The notes beneath the pieces are model-generated. The model saw only the letters and a list, made by a program, of their open reading frames with translations. It did not search any database and was not told where the DNA came from. 64,000 nucleotides of DNA, taken from NCBI GenBank assembly GCA_963693285.1, contig OY848928.1, forward strand, positions 2,480,501-2,544,500, written 5' to 3'. How positions within the stretch are numbered: the stretch's first letter is position 1; every line of letters begins with the position of its first letter. Of the stretch, positions 51,401 through 64,000 are shown in pieces. The position numbers and the translations under genes are program-made. This stretch comes from Xestospongia muta. Taxonomy: Eukaryota > Porifera > Demospongiae > Haplosclerida > Petrosiidae.

Positions 51401-52000
51401 TCACAGTTAATTTCTAATCTTTTTTACCTTTAAAAAAGCTCTAAACTCTTTATTTTAGAGTTTTAACCTATTTAGACTACTTTATTAGTATATTTAAGAC
51501 AGATAAACTTACTAAACTCTTTAGATCGGCTTATTTAACCAGTTTTCAGAGTTAATTTCTAATCTTTTTTAACTTTCAAAAAGCTCTAAACTCTTTATTT
51601 TAGAGTTTTAACCTATTTAGACTACTTTATTAGTATATTTAAGACAGATAAACTTACTAAACTCTTTAGATCGGCTTATTAAACCAGTTTTCACAGTTAA
51701 TTTCTAATCTTTTTTAACTTTGAAAAAGCTCTAAACTCTTTATTTTAGAGTTTTAACCTATTTAGACTACTTTATTAGTATATTTAAGAGAGATAAACTT
51801 ACTAAACTCTTTAGATCAGCTTATTTAACCAGTTTTAACAGTTAATTTCTTAATTTTTTGACATTTAAAAAAGCTCTAAACTCTTTATTTTAGAGTTTTA
51901 ACCTATTTAGACTACTTTATTAGTATATTTAAGACAGATAAACTTACTAAACTCTTTAGATCAGCTTATTTAACCAGTTTTGACAGTTAATTTCTAATCT
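44640..52000 (-). repeat. Block at 44.64-45.45 kb repeated at 51.24-52.05 kb (6605-bp offset)
   Basis: TTATTAAACC (45071 and 51676) and TTTCTTAATTTTTTGAC (45241 and 51846) are 6605 bp apart. The surrounding variants CATCTTTTTTACC, CTTCATGTTAGAG, GATCTGC and TTTTGACAG keep their order. The right copy begins immediately after a truncated monomer at 51.22 kb, which marks its left recombination edge. Confidence 0.85.
51205..51310 (-). repeat. Truncated monomer (54-bp deletion between the two half-repeats)
   Basis: At 51207-51234 the first CTAAACTCTTTA is followed after only five bases (TTTTA) by the second CTAAACTCTTTA, which normally starts 71 bp downstream. The missing 54 bp run from GAGTTTTAACC to ATAAACTTA. 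The ends share TTA, fitting a short-homology deletion between the two halves of the monomer. Confidence 0.88.
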
Positions 52001-55000
52001 TTTTCAACTTTCAAAAAGCTCTAAACTCTTTATTTTAGAGTTTTAACCTATTTAGACTACTTTATTAGTATATTTAAGAGAGATAAACTTACTAAACTCT
52101 TTAGATCAGCTTATTTAACCAGTTTTCACAGTTAATTTCTAATCTTTTTACCTTTAAAAAGCTCTAGACTCTTTATTTTAGAGTTTTAACCTATTTAGAC
52201 TACTTTATTAGTATATTTAAGAGAGATAAACTTACTAAACTCTTTAGATCAGCTTATTTAACCAGTTTTCACAGTTAATTTCTAATCATTTTCAACTTTC
52301 AAAAAGCTTTAAACTCTTTATTTTAGAGTTTTAACCTATTTAGACTACTTTATTAGTATATTTAAGACAGATAAACTTACTAAACTCTTTAGATCAGCTT
52401 ATTTAACCAGTTTTCACAGTTAATTTCTAATCTTTTTTAACTTTTAGAAAGCTCTAAACTCTTTATTTTAGAGTTTTAACCTATTTAGACTACTTTATTA
52501 GTATATTTAAGAGAGATAACCTTACTAAACTCTTTAGATCAGCTTATTTAACCAGTTTTCACAGTTAATTTGTAATCATTTTCAACTTTCAAAAAGCTTT
52601 AAACTCTTTATTTTAGAATTTTAACCTATTTAGACTACTTTATTAGTATATTTAAGACAGATAAACTTACAAAACTCTTTAGATCAGCTTATTTAACCAG
52701 TTTTCACAGTTAATTTCTAATCTTTTTACCTTTAAAAAAACTCAAAACTCTTTTATTTTAGAGTTTTAACCTATTTAGACTACTTTATTAGTATATTTAA
52801 AACAGATAAACTTAGTAATCTCTTTAGATCAGCTTATTTAACCAGTTTTCACACTTAATTTCTAATCTTTTTTAACTTTCAAAAAGCTCTAAACTCTTTA
52901 TTTTAGAGTTTTAAGCTATTTAGACTACTTTATTAGTATATTTAAGACAGATAAACTTACTAAACTCTTTAGATCAGTTTATTTAACCAGTTTTCACAGT
53001 TAATTTCTAACCTTTTTAACTTGCAAAAAGCTCTAAACTCTTTATTTTAGAGTTTTAACCTATTTAGACTACTTATTAGTATATTTAAGAGAGATAAACT
53101 TACTAAACTCTTTAGATCAGCTTATTTAACCAGTTTTCACAGTTAATTTCTAATCTTTTTCAACTTTCAAAAAGCTCTAAACTCTTTATTTTAGAGTTTT
53201 AACCTATTTAGACTACTTTATTAGTATATTTAAGACAGATAAACTTACTAAACTCTTTAGATCAGCTTATTTAACCAGTTTTCACAGTTAATTTCTAATT
53301 GGTTTCAACTTTCAAAAAGCTCTAAACTCTTTATTTTAGAGTTTTAACCTATTTAGATTACTTTATTAGTATATTTAAGATAGATAAACTTACTAAACTC
53401 TTTAGATCAGCTTATTTAACCAGTTTTCACACTTAATTTCTAATCTTTTTACCTTTAAAAAAGCTATAGACTCCTTATTTTAGATTTTTAACCTATTTAG
53501 ACTACTTAATTAGTATATTTAAGAGAGATAAACTTACTAAACTCTTTAGATCAGCTTATTTAACCAGTTTTCACAGTTAATTTCTAATCTTTTTTAACTT
53601 TCAAAAAGCTCTAAACTCTTTATTTTAGAGTTTTAACCTATTTAGACTACTTTATTAGTATATTTAAGACAGATAAACTTACTAAACTCTTTAGATCAGC
53701 TTATTTAACCAGTTTTCACAGTTAATTTCTAATCTTTCTTACCTTTAAAAAAGCTCTAAACTCTTTATTTTAGAGTTTTAACCTATTTAGACTACTTTAT
53801 TAGTATATTTAAGACAGATAAACTTACTAAACTCTTTAGATCAGCTTATTTAACCAGTTTTCACAGTTAATTTCTAATCTTTTTTAACTTTCAAAAAGCT
53901 CTAAACTCTTTATTTTAGAGTTTTAACCTATTTAGACTACTTTATTAGTATATTTAAGACAGATAAACTTACTAAACTCTTTAGATCAGCTTATTTAACC
54001 AGTTTTCACAGTTAATTTCTAATCTTTTTAACTTTCAAAAAGCTCTAAACTCTTTATTTTAGAGTTTTAACCTATTTAGACTACTTTATTAGTATATTTA
54101 AGACAGATAAACTTACTAAACTCTTTAGATCAGCTTATTTAACCAGTTTTCACAGTTAATTTCCAAACTTTTTTACATTTAAAAAAGCTCTAAACTCTTT
54201 ATTTTAGAGTTTTAACCTATTTAGACTACTTTATTAGTATCTTTAAGACAGATAAACTTACTAAACTCTTTAGATCAGCTTATTTAACCAGTTTTCACAG
54301 TTAATTTCTAATCGTTTTCAACTTTCAAAAAGCTCTAAACTCTTTATTTTAGAGTTTTAACCTATTTAGACTACTTTATTAGTATATTTAAGAGAGATAA
54401 ACTTACTAAACTCTTTACATCAGCTTATTTAACCAGTTTTCACAGTTAATTTCTAATCTTTTTTAACTTTCAAAAAGCTCTAAACTCTTTATTTTAGAGT
54501 TTTAACCTATTTAGACTACTTTATTAGTATATTTAAGACAGATAAACTTACTAAACTCTTTAGATCAGCTTATTTAACCAGTTTTCACACTTAATTTCTC
54601 ATCTTTTTTACCTTTAAAAAAGCTCTAAACTCTTCATGTTAGAGTTTTAACCTATTTAGACTACTTTATTAGTATATTTAAGACAGATAAACTTACAAAA
54701 CTCTTTAGATCAGCTTATTTAACCAGTTTTCACAGTTAATTTCTAATCTTTTTACCTTTAAAAAAGCTCTAAACTCTTTATTTTAGAGTTTTAACCTATT
54801 TAGACTACTTTATTAGTATATTTAAGACAGATAAACTTACTAAACTCTTTAGATCAGCTTATTTAACCAGTTTTCACAGTTAATTTCTAATCTTTTTTAA
54901 CTTTGAAAAAGCTCTAAACTCTTTATTTTAGAGTTTTAACCTATTTAGACTACTTTATTAGTATATTTAAGAGAGATAAACTTAGTAAACTCTTTAGATC

Positions 55001-55299
55001 AGCTTATTTAACCAGTTTTCACAGTTAATTTCTAATCTTTTTTAACTTTCAAAAAGCTCTAAACTCTTTATTTTAGAGTTTTAATCTACTTAGACTACTT
55101 TATTAGTATATTTAAGAGAGATAAACTTACTAAACTCTTTAGATCAGCTTATTTAACCAGTTTTCACAGTTAATTTCTTATCTTTTTACCTTTAAAAAAG
55201 CTCTAAACTCTTTATTTTAGAGTTTTAACCGATTTAGACTACTTTATTAGTATATTTAAGACAGATAAACTTACTAAACTCTTTAGATCAGCTTATTTA

Positions 55300-57600
55300 A
55301 CCAGTTTTCAAAGTTAATTTCTAATCTTTTTTACCTTTAAAAAAGCTCTAAACTCTTCATGTTAGAGTTTTAACCTATTTAGACTACTTTATTAGTATAT
55401 TTAAGACAGATAAACTTACAAAACTCTTTAGATCAGCTTATTTAACCAGTTTTCACAGTTAATTTCTAATCTTTTTTACCTTTAAAAAAGCTCTAAACTT
55501 TATTTTAGAGTTTTAACCTATTTAGACTACTTTATTAGTATATTTAAGACAGATAAACTTACTAAACTCTTTAGATCAGCTTAGTTAACCAGTTTTCACA
55601 GTTAATTTGTTATCTTTTTTAACTTTCAAAAAGCTCTAAACTCTTTACTTTAGAGTTTTAACCTATTTAGACTACTTTATTAGTATATGTAAGAGAGATA
55701 AACTTAGTAAACTCTTTAGATCAGCTTATTTAACCAGTTTTCACAGTTAATTTCTAATCTTTTTTAACTTTCAAAAAGCTCTAAACTCTTTATTTTAGAG
55801 TTTTAACCTATTTAGACTACTTTATTAGTATATTTAAGACAGATAAACTTACTAAACTCTTTAGATCAGCTTATTTAACCAGTTTTCACAGTTAATTTCT
55901 TATCTTTTTACCTTTAAAAAAGCTCTAAACTCTTTATTTTAGAGTTTTAACCTATTTAGACTACTTTATTAGTATATTTAAGAGAGATAAACTTACTAAA
56001 CTCTTTAGATCAGCTTATTTAACCAGTTTTCACAGTTAATTTCTAATCTTTTTTACATTTAAAAAAGCACTAAACTCTTTATTTTAGAGTTTTAACCTAT
56101 TTAGACTACTTTATTAGTATATTTAAGAGAGATAAACTTACTAAACTCTTTAGATCAGCTTATTTAACCAGTTTTCACAGTTAATTTCTTATCTTTTTTA
56201 ACTTTCAAAAACCTCTAAACTCTTTATTTTAGAGTTTTAACCTATTTAGACTACTTTATTAGTATATTTAAGAGAGATAAACTTACTAAACTCTTTAGAT
56301 CAGCTTATTTAACCAGTTTTCACAGTTAATTTCTAATCTTTTTTAACTTTAAAAAAGCTCTAAACTCTTTATTTTAGAGTTTTAACCTATTTAGACTACT
56401 TTATTACTATATTTAAGACAGATAAACTTACTAAACTCTTTAGATCAGCTTATTTAAACAGTTTTCACAGTTAATTTCTAATCTTTTTTAACTTTTAAAA
56501 AGCTCTAAACTCTTTATTTTAGAGTTTTAACCTATTTAGACTACTTTATTAGTATATTTAAGACAGATAAACTTAGTAAACTCTTTAGATCAGCTTATTT
56601 AACCAGTTTTCACAGTTAATTTCTAATCTTTTTTAACTTTCAAAAAGCTCTAAACTCTTTATTTTAGAGTTTTAATCTACATAGACTACTTTATTAGTAT
56701 ATTTAAGACAGATAAACTTAGTAAACTCTTTAGATCAGCTTATTTAACCAGTTTTCACAGTTAATTTCTTATCTTTTTACCTTTAAAAAAGCTCTAAACT
56801 CTTTATTTTAGAGTTTTAACCTATTTAGACTACTTTATTAGTATATTTAAGACAGATAAACTTACTAAACTCTTTAGATCAGCTTATTTAACCAGTTTTC
56901 AAAGTTAATTTCTAATCTTTTTTACCTTTAAAAAAGCTCTAAACTCTTCATGTTAGAGTTTTAACCTATTTAGACTACTTTATTAGTATATTTAAGACAG
57001 ATAAACTTACAAAACTCTTTAGATCAGCTTATTTAACCAGTTTTCACAGTTAATTTCTAATCTTTTTTACCTTTAAAAAAGCTCTAAACTTTATTTTAGA
57101 GTTTTAACCTATTTAGACTACTTTATTAGTATATTTAAGACAGATAAACTTACTAAACTCTTTAGATCAGCTTAGTTAACCAGTTTTCACAGTTAATTTC
57201 TTATCTTTTTTAACTTTCAAAAAGCTCTAAACTCTTTATTTTAGAGTTTTAACCTATTTAGACTACTTTATTAGTATATGTAAGAGAGATAAACTTAGTA
57301 AACTCTTTAGATCAGCTTATTTAACCAGTTTTCACAGTTAATTTCTAATCTTTTTTAACTTTCAAAAAGCTCTAAACTCTTTATTTTAGAGTTTTAACCT
57401 ATTTAGACTACTTTATTAGTATATTTAAGACAGATAAACTTACTAAACTCTTTAGATCAGCTTATTTAACCAGTTTTCACAGTTAATTTCTTATCTTTTT
57501 ACCTTTAAAAAAGCTCTAAACTCTTTATTTTAGAGTTTTAACCTATTTAGACTACTTTATTAGTATATTTAAGACAGATAAACTTACTAAACTCATTAGA
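55300..57600 (-). repeat. 11-mer higher-order repeat (1591 bp)
   Basis: TTAGTTAACC is at 55581 and 57172, 1591 bp apart. Flanking variants keep their order in both: CTTCATGTTAGAG (about 55358 and 56949), the shortened CTAAACTTTATTTTAG, ATATGTAAGAGAG, AACTTAGTAAAC and TTCTTATCTTTTTACC. The second copy differs by a T-run, TCTTTTTTTTTTTA, near 57638-57651. Confidence 0.87.
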
Positions 57601-58854
57601 TCAGCTTATTTAACCAGTTTTCACAGTTAATTTCTAATCTTTTTTTTTTTAAAAAAGCACTAAACTCTTTATTTTAGAGTTTTAACCTATTTAGACTACT
57701 TTATTAGTATATTTAAGAGAGATAAACTTACTAAACTCTTTAGATCAGCTTATTTAACCAGTTTTCACAGTTAATTTCTAATCTTTTTACCTTTAAAAAA
57801 GCTCTAGACTCTTTATTTTAGAGTTTTAACCTATTTAGACTACTTTATTAGTATATTTAAGACAGATAAACTTACTAAACTCTTTCGATCAGCTTATTTA
57901 ACCAGTTTTCACAGTTAATTTCTAATCTTTTTTAACTTTCAAAAAGCTCTAAACTCTTCATTTTAGAGTTTTAACCTATTTAGACTACTTTATTAGTATA
58001 TTTAAGAGAGATAAACTTACTAAACTCTTTAGATCAGCTTATTTAACCAGTTTTCACAGTTAATTTCTAATCTTTTTTATCTTTCAAAAAGCTCTAAACT
58101 CTTTATTTTAGATTTTTAATCTATTTAGACTACTTTATTAGTATATTTAAGACAGATAAACTTACTAAACTCTTTAGATCAGCTTATTTAACCAGTTTTC
58201 ACAGTTAATTTCTAATCTTTTTTAACTTTCAAAAAGCTCTAAACTCTTTATTTTAGAGTTTTAACCTATTTAGACTACTTTATTAGTGTAATTAAGAGAG
58301 ATAAACTTACTAAACTCTTTAGATCAGCTTATTTAACCTGTTTTCACAGTTAATTTCTAATCATTTTCAACTTTCAAAAAGCTTTAAACTCTTTATTTTA
58401 GAGTTTTAACCTATTTAGACTACTTTATTAGTATATTTAAGAGAGATAAACTTACTAAACTCTTTAGATCAGCTTATTTAACCAGTTTTCACATTTAATT
58501 TCTAATCTTTTTTAACTTTTAGAAAGCTCTAGAGTCTTTATTTAAGAGTTTTAACCTATTTAGACTACTTTATTAGTATATTTAAGAGAGATAAACTTAC
58601 TGAACTCTTTAGATCAGCTTATTTAACCAGTTTTCACAGTTAATTTCTAATCATTTTCAACTTTCATAAAGCTTTTAACTCTTTATTTTAGCGTTTTAAC
58701 CTATTTAGACTACTTTATTAGTATATTTAAGAGAGATAAACTTACAAAACTCTTTAGATCAGCTTATTTAACAAGTTTTCACAGTTAATTTCTAATCTTT
58801 TTCACCTTAAAAAAAGCTCAAACTCTTTATTTTAGAGTTTTAACCTATTTAGAC

Positions 58855-61200
58855 TACTTTATTTGTAAATTTAAAACAGATAAACTTACTAAACTCTTTA
58901 GATCAGCTTATTTAACCAGTTTTCACGGTTAATTTCTAATCTTTTTTAACTTTCAAAAAGCTCTAAACTCTTCATTTTAGAGTTTTAACCTATTTAGACT
59001 ACTTTATTTGTATATTTAAAACAGATAAACTTACTAAACTCTTTAGATCAGCTTATTTAACCAGTTTTCACAGTTAATTTCTAATCTTTTTTAACTTTCA
59101 AAAAGCTCTAAACTCTTTATTTTAGAGTTTTAACCTATTTAGACTACTTTATTAGTATATTCAAGACAGATAAACTTACTAAACTCTTTAGATCAGCTTA
59201 TTTAACCAGTTTTCACAGTAAATTTCTAATCTTTTTTAACTTTCAAAAAGCTCTAAACTCTTTATTGTAGAGTTTTAACCTATTTAGACTACTTTATTAG
59301 TATATTCAAGACAGATAAACTTACTAAACTCTTTAGATCAGCTTATTTAACCAGTTTTCACAGTTAATTTCTTATCTTTTTACCTTTAAAAAAGCTCTAA
59401 ACTCTTTATTTTAGAGTTTTAACCTATTTAGACTACTTTATTAGTATATTTAAGACAGATAAACTTACTAAACTCGTTAGATCAGCTTATTTAACCAGGT
59501 TTCACAGTTAATTTCTAATCTTTTTTACAGTTAAAAAACCTCTAGACTCTTTATTTTAGAGTTTTAACCTATTTAGACTACTTTATTAGTATATTTAAGA
59601 CAGATAAACTTACTAAACTCTTTAGATCAGCTTATTTAACCAGTTTTCACAGTTAATTTCTAATCGTTTTCAACTTTAAAAAAGCTCTAAACTCTTTATT
59701 TTAGAGTTTTAACCTATTTAGACTACTTTATTAGTATATTTAAGAGAGATAAACTTCCAAAACTCTTTAGATCAGCTTATTTAACCAGTTTTCACACTTA
59801 ATTTCTAATCTTTTTACCTTTAAAAAAGCTCTAGACTCTTTATTTTCGAGTTTTAACCTATTTAGACTACTTTATTAGTATATTTAAGAGAGATAAACTT
59901 ACTAAACTCTTTAGATCAGCTTATTTAACCAGTTTTCACACTTAATTTGTAATCATTTTTAACTTTCAAAAAGCTCTAAACTCTTTATTTTAGAGTTTTA
60001 ACTTATTTAGACTACTTTATTAGTATATTTAAGACAGATAAACTTACTAAACTCTTTAGATCAGCTTATTTAACCAGTTTTCACACTTAATTTCTAATCT
60101 TTTTCAACTTTCAAAAAGCTTTAAACTCTTTATTTTAGAGTTTTAACCTATTTAGACTACTTTATTAGTATATTTAAGACAGATAAACTTACTAAACTCT
60201 TTAGATCTGCTTATTTAACCAGTTTTCACAGTTAATTTCTAATCATTTTAAACTTTCAAAAAGCTTTAAACTCTTTATTTTAGAGTTTTAACCTATTTAG
60301 ACTACTTTATTAGTATATTTAAGACAGATAAACTTACAAAACTCTTTAGATCAGCTTATTTAACCAGTTTTCACAGTTAATTTCTAATCTTTTTTACCTT
60401 TAAAAAAGCTCTAAACTCTTTATTTTAGAGTTTTAACCTATTTAGACTACTTTATTTGCATATTTAAAACAGATAAACTTACTAAACTCTTTAGATCAGC
60501 TTATTTAACCAGTTTTCACGGTTAATTTCTAATCTTTTTTACCTTTAAAAAAGCTCAAACTCTTTATTTTAGAGTTTTAACCTATTTAGACTACTTTATT
60601 TGTATATTTAAAACAGATAAACTTACTAAACTCTTTAGATCAGCTTATTTAACCAGTTTTCACAGTTAATTTCTAATCTTTTTTAACTTCAAAAAGCTCT
60701 AAACTCTTTATTTTAGAGTTTTAACCTATTTAGACTATTTTATTAGTATATTTAAGACAGATAAACTTACTAAACTCTTTAGATCAGCTTATTTAACCAG
60801 TTTTCACAGTTAATTTCTAATCTTTTTTAAGTTTCAAAAAGCTCTAAACTCTTTATTTTAGAGTTTTAACCTATTTAGACTACTTTATTAGTATATTTAA
60901 GACAGATAAACTTACTAAACTCTTTAGATCAGCTTATTTAACCAGTTTTCACAGTTAATTTCTAATCTTTTTTACCTTTAAAAAAGCTCAAACTCTTTAT
61001 TTTAGAGTTTTAACCTATTTAGACTACTTTATTTGTATATTTAATACAGATAAACTTACTAAACTCTTTAGATCAGCTTATTTAACCAGTTTTCACAGTT
61101 AATTTCTAATCTTTTTTACCTTTAAAAAAGCTCAAACTCTTTATTTTAGAGTTTTAACCTATTTAGACTACTTTATTTGTATATTTAAAACAGAAAACTT
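58855..61200 (-). repeat. Cluster of TTTATTTGTATATTTAAAACAG monomers
   Basis: The variant reading TTTATTTGTA (rather than TTTATTAGTA), usually with TTTAAAACAG, appears repeatedly near 58860, 59005, 60452, 60597, 61029 and 61172. It is often paired with the shortened AAAGCTCAAACTC. It is seen only once earlier (36627), so this is a local amplification of one monomer lineage. Confidence 0.75.
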
Positions 61201-62444
61201 ACTAAACTCTTTAGATCAGCTTATTTAACCAGTTTTCACAGTTAATTTCTAATCTTTTTTAACTTTCAAAAAGCTCTAAACTCTTTATTTTAGAGTTTTA
61301 ACCTATTTAGACTACTTTATTAGTATATTTAAGACAGATAAACTTACTAAACTCTTTAGATCAGCTTATTTAACCAGTTTTCACAGTTAATTTCTAATCT
61401 TTTTTAACTTTCAAAAAGCTCTAAACTCTTTATTTTAGAGTTTTAACCTATTTAGACTACTTTATTAGTATATTCAAGACAGATAAACTTACTAAACTCT
61501 TTAGATCAGCTTATTTAACCAGTTTTCACAGTTAATTTCTTATCTTTTTACCTTTGAAAAAGCTCTAAACTCTTTATTTTAGAGTTTTAACCTATTTAAA
61601 CTACTTTATTAGTATATTTAAGACAGATAAACTTACTAAACTCTTTAGATCAGCTTATTTAACCAGTTTTCACAGTTAATTTCTAATCTTTTTTACATTT
61701 AAAAAAGCTCTAAACTCTTTATTTTAGAGTTTTAACCTATTTAGACTACTTTATTAGTATATTTAAGACAGATAAACTTACTAAACTCTTTAGATCAGCT
61801 TATTTAACCAGTTTTCACAGTTAATTTCTAATCGTTTTCAACTTTCAAAAAGCTCTAAACTCTTTATTTTAGAGTTTTAACCTATTTAGACTACTTTATT
61901 AGTATATTTAAGACAGATAAACTTACTAAACTCTTTAGATCAGCTTATTTAAACAGTTTTCACAGTTAATTTCTAATCTTTTTACCTTTAAAAAAGCTCT
62001 AGACTCTTTATTTTAGAGTTTTAACCTATTTAGACTACTTTATTAGTATATTTAAGACAGATAAACTTACTAAACTCTTTAGATCAGCTTATTTAACCAG
62101 TTTTCACACTTAATTTCTAATCATTTTTAACATTCAAAAAGCTCTAAACTCTTTATTTTAGAGTTTTAACCTATTTAGACAATTTTATTACTATATATGA
62201 CAGATAAACTTACTAAACTCTTTAGATCAGCTTATTTAACCAGTTTTCACAGTTAATTTCTAATCTGTTTTAACTTTCAAAAAGCTCTAAACTCTTTATT
62301 TTTGAGATTTAACCCATTTAGACTCTTTATTAGTATATTTAAGAGAGGTAAACTTACTAAACTCTTTAGATCAGCTTAGTTAACCAGTTTTCACAGTTAA
62401 TTTCTAATCTTTTTAACTTTCAAAAAGCTCTAAACTCTTTATTT

Positions 62445-63600
62445 TAGAGTTTTCACCTATTTAGACTACTTTATTAGTATATTTAAGACAGATAAACTTA
62501 CTAAACTCTTTAGATCAGCTTATTTAACCAGTTTTCACAGTTAATTTCTAATCTTTTTTAACTTTCAAAAAGCTCTAAACTCTTTATTTTAGAGTTTTAC
62601 CCTATTTAGACTACTTTATTAGTATATTTAAGACAGATAAACTTACTAAACTCCTTAGATCAGCTTATTTAACCAGTTTTCACAGTTAATTTCTAATCAT
62701 TTTCAACTTTCAAAAAGCTCTAAACTCTTCATTTTAGAGTTTTAACCTATTTAGACTACTTTATTAGTATATTTAAGAGAGATAAACTTACTAAACTCTT
62801 TAGATCAGCTTATTTAACCAGTTTTCACACTTAATTTCTAATCTTTTTCAACTTTCAAAAAGCTCTAAACTCTTTATTTTAGAGTTTTAACCTATTTAGA
62901 CTACTTTATTAGTATATTTAAGACAGATAAACTTACTAAACTCTTTAGATCAGCTTATTTAACCAGTTTTCACAGTTAATTTCTAATCTTTTTTAACTTT
63001 CAAAAAGCTCTAAACTCTTTATTTTAGAGTTTTAACCTATTTAGACTACTTTATTAGTATATTTAAGACAGATAAACTTACTAAACTCTTTAGATCAGCT
63101 TATTTAACCAGTTTTCACAGTTAATTTCTAATCTTTTTAAATTTCAAAAAGCTCTAAACTCTTTATTTTAGAGTTTTCACCTATTTAGACTACTTTATTA
63201 GTATATTTAAGACAGATAAACTTACTAAACTCTTTAGATCAGCTTATTTAACCGGTTTTCACAGTTAATTTCTAATCTTTTTTAACTTTCAAAAAGCTCT
63301 AAACTCTTTATTTTAGAGTTTTACCCTATTTAGACTACTTTATTAGTATATTTAAGACAGATAAACTTACTAAACTCCTTAGATCAGCTTATTTAACCAG
63401 TTTTCACAGTTAATTTCTAATCATTTTCAACTTTCAAAAAGCTCTAAACTCTTCATTTTAGAGTTTTAACCTATTTAGACTACTTTATTAGTATATTTAA
63501 GAGAGATAAACTTACTAAACTCTTTAGATCAGCTTATTTAACCAGTTTTCACAGTTAATTTCTAATCGTTTTTAACTTTCAAAAAGCTCTAAACTCTTTA
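62445..63600 (-). repeat. 5-mer higher-order repeat (724 bp)
   Basis: The series GTTTTCACC, GTTTTACCC, AACTCCTTAG and CTTCATTTTAGAG occurs twice. GTTTTACCC is at 62594 and 63318, 724 bp apart (five monomers minus 1 bp). Confidence 0.87.
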
Positions 63601-64000
63601 TTTTAGAGTTTTAACCTATTTAGACTACTTTATTAGTATATTTAAGAGAGATATAATTACTAAACTCTTTAGATCAGCTTATTCAACCTGTTTTCACAGT
63701 TAATTTCTAATCTTTTTCAACTTTCAAAAAGTTCTAAACTCTTTATTTTAGAGTTTTAAACTATTTAGTCTACTTTATTAGTATATTTAAGACAGATAAA
63801 CTTACTAAACTCTTTAGATCAGCTTATTTAACCAGTTTTCACAGTTAATTTCTAATCATTTTCAACTTTCAAAAAGCTTTAAACTCTTTATTTTAGAGTT
63901 TTAACCTATTTAGACTACTTTATTAGTATAGTTAAGACAGCTAAACTTACAAAACTCTTTAGATAAGCTTATTTAACCAGTTTTCAGAGTTAATTTCTAA

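Larger units (their letters stand above)
10130..64000 (-). repeat. Satellite array C, minus orientation
   Basis: About 371 monomers run without interruption to the window end. Most are 145 bp, with 1-4 bp indels in the T-rich window and rarer losses. One example is GATAAGTTATTT, lacking four bases, at 29279, 38838 and 49988. The conserved core includes CCTATTTAGACTACTTTATT and GCTTATTTAACCAGTTTTC. Substitutions recur in blocks at multiples of 145 bp, which shows repeated amplification of multi-monomer units. No gene, RNA gene or other transposon was found in these 54 kb. Confidence 0.98.

Noticed and set aside
1..64000. Regular repeats suggesting a CRISPR array
   Set aside because: The repeated unit is the full 145 bp with no unique spacers, and no associated protein genes are present.
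1..64000. Protein-coding reading frames within the satellite
   Set aside because: TAA and TAG occur many times per monomer in all frames on both strands. No frame spans even a full monomer with codon-like composition.
1..64000. Telomeric or simple-sequence DNA
   Set aside because: No short telomere motif is repeated, and the unit is a complex 145-bp sequence.
1..64000. CENP-B box
   Set aside because: The box needs TTCG and CGGG elements. The monomer consensus has no CpG, and sporadic CG variants (GATCGG, CACCGTT, AATCGTTTT) do not fit its pattern.

Overview
The window is almost entirely one tandem satellite DNA. The monomer is about 145 bp, roughly 23% G+C and free of CpG in its consensus (hand count). 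About 437 monomers fill some 63.3 kb. No satellite monomer carries a usable reading frame, and I see no rRNA, tRNA or host gene. The only other DNA is an island at about 9458-10129: a short non-autonomous DNA transposon with 13-bp terminal inverted repeats and a TTAA at its right edge, best read as a piggyBac-superfamily element holding a remnant of the transposase N-terminus. Long homogenised AT-rich satellite plus a piggyBac-type element points to a eukaryotic, probably animal, nuclear genome, in heterochromatin such as a (peri)centromere or subtelomere. The species cannot be named from the sequence.

Layout. (1) 1-5447: satellite in the orientation I call plus, with 6-mer (869 bp) and 10-mer (1450 bp) higher-order repeats. 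(2) 5448-5450: a sharp switch to the opposite orientation. (3) 5451-9457: satellite in minus orientation. (4) 9458-10129: the transposon island. (5) 10130-64000: minus-orientation satellite resuming in the same monomer phase. Nested and overlapping higher-order blocks within it include a 23-mer (3332 bp) in three copies at about 11.7-22.0 kb; a 6-mer (869 bp) at 24-25.7 kb; 2898-bp and 1738-bp repeats at 29.6-36.5 kb; a 4201-bp duplication at 41.8-48.4 kb; blocks repeated 6605 bp and 20.7 kb apart; an 11-mer (1591 bp) at 55-57.5 kb; and a 5-mer (724 bp) at 62.4-63.6 kb.

How the parts relate. Each monomer looks like an ancient dimer of 71-bp and 74-bp halves, both starting with CTAAACTCTTTA and both carrying TTTAACC about 21-22 bases in. 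Variation concentrates in one 20-nt window that is itself an inverted repeat, giving subtypes that mark the higher-order blocks. The block next to the inversion recurs in opposite orientation at 6.49-6.76 kb and 23.83-24.40 kb, so the inversion arose inside an already homogenised array. The transposon landed in the TTAA of one monomer after the array existed. I found no new gene system; what is unusual is the architecture of the array.
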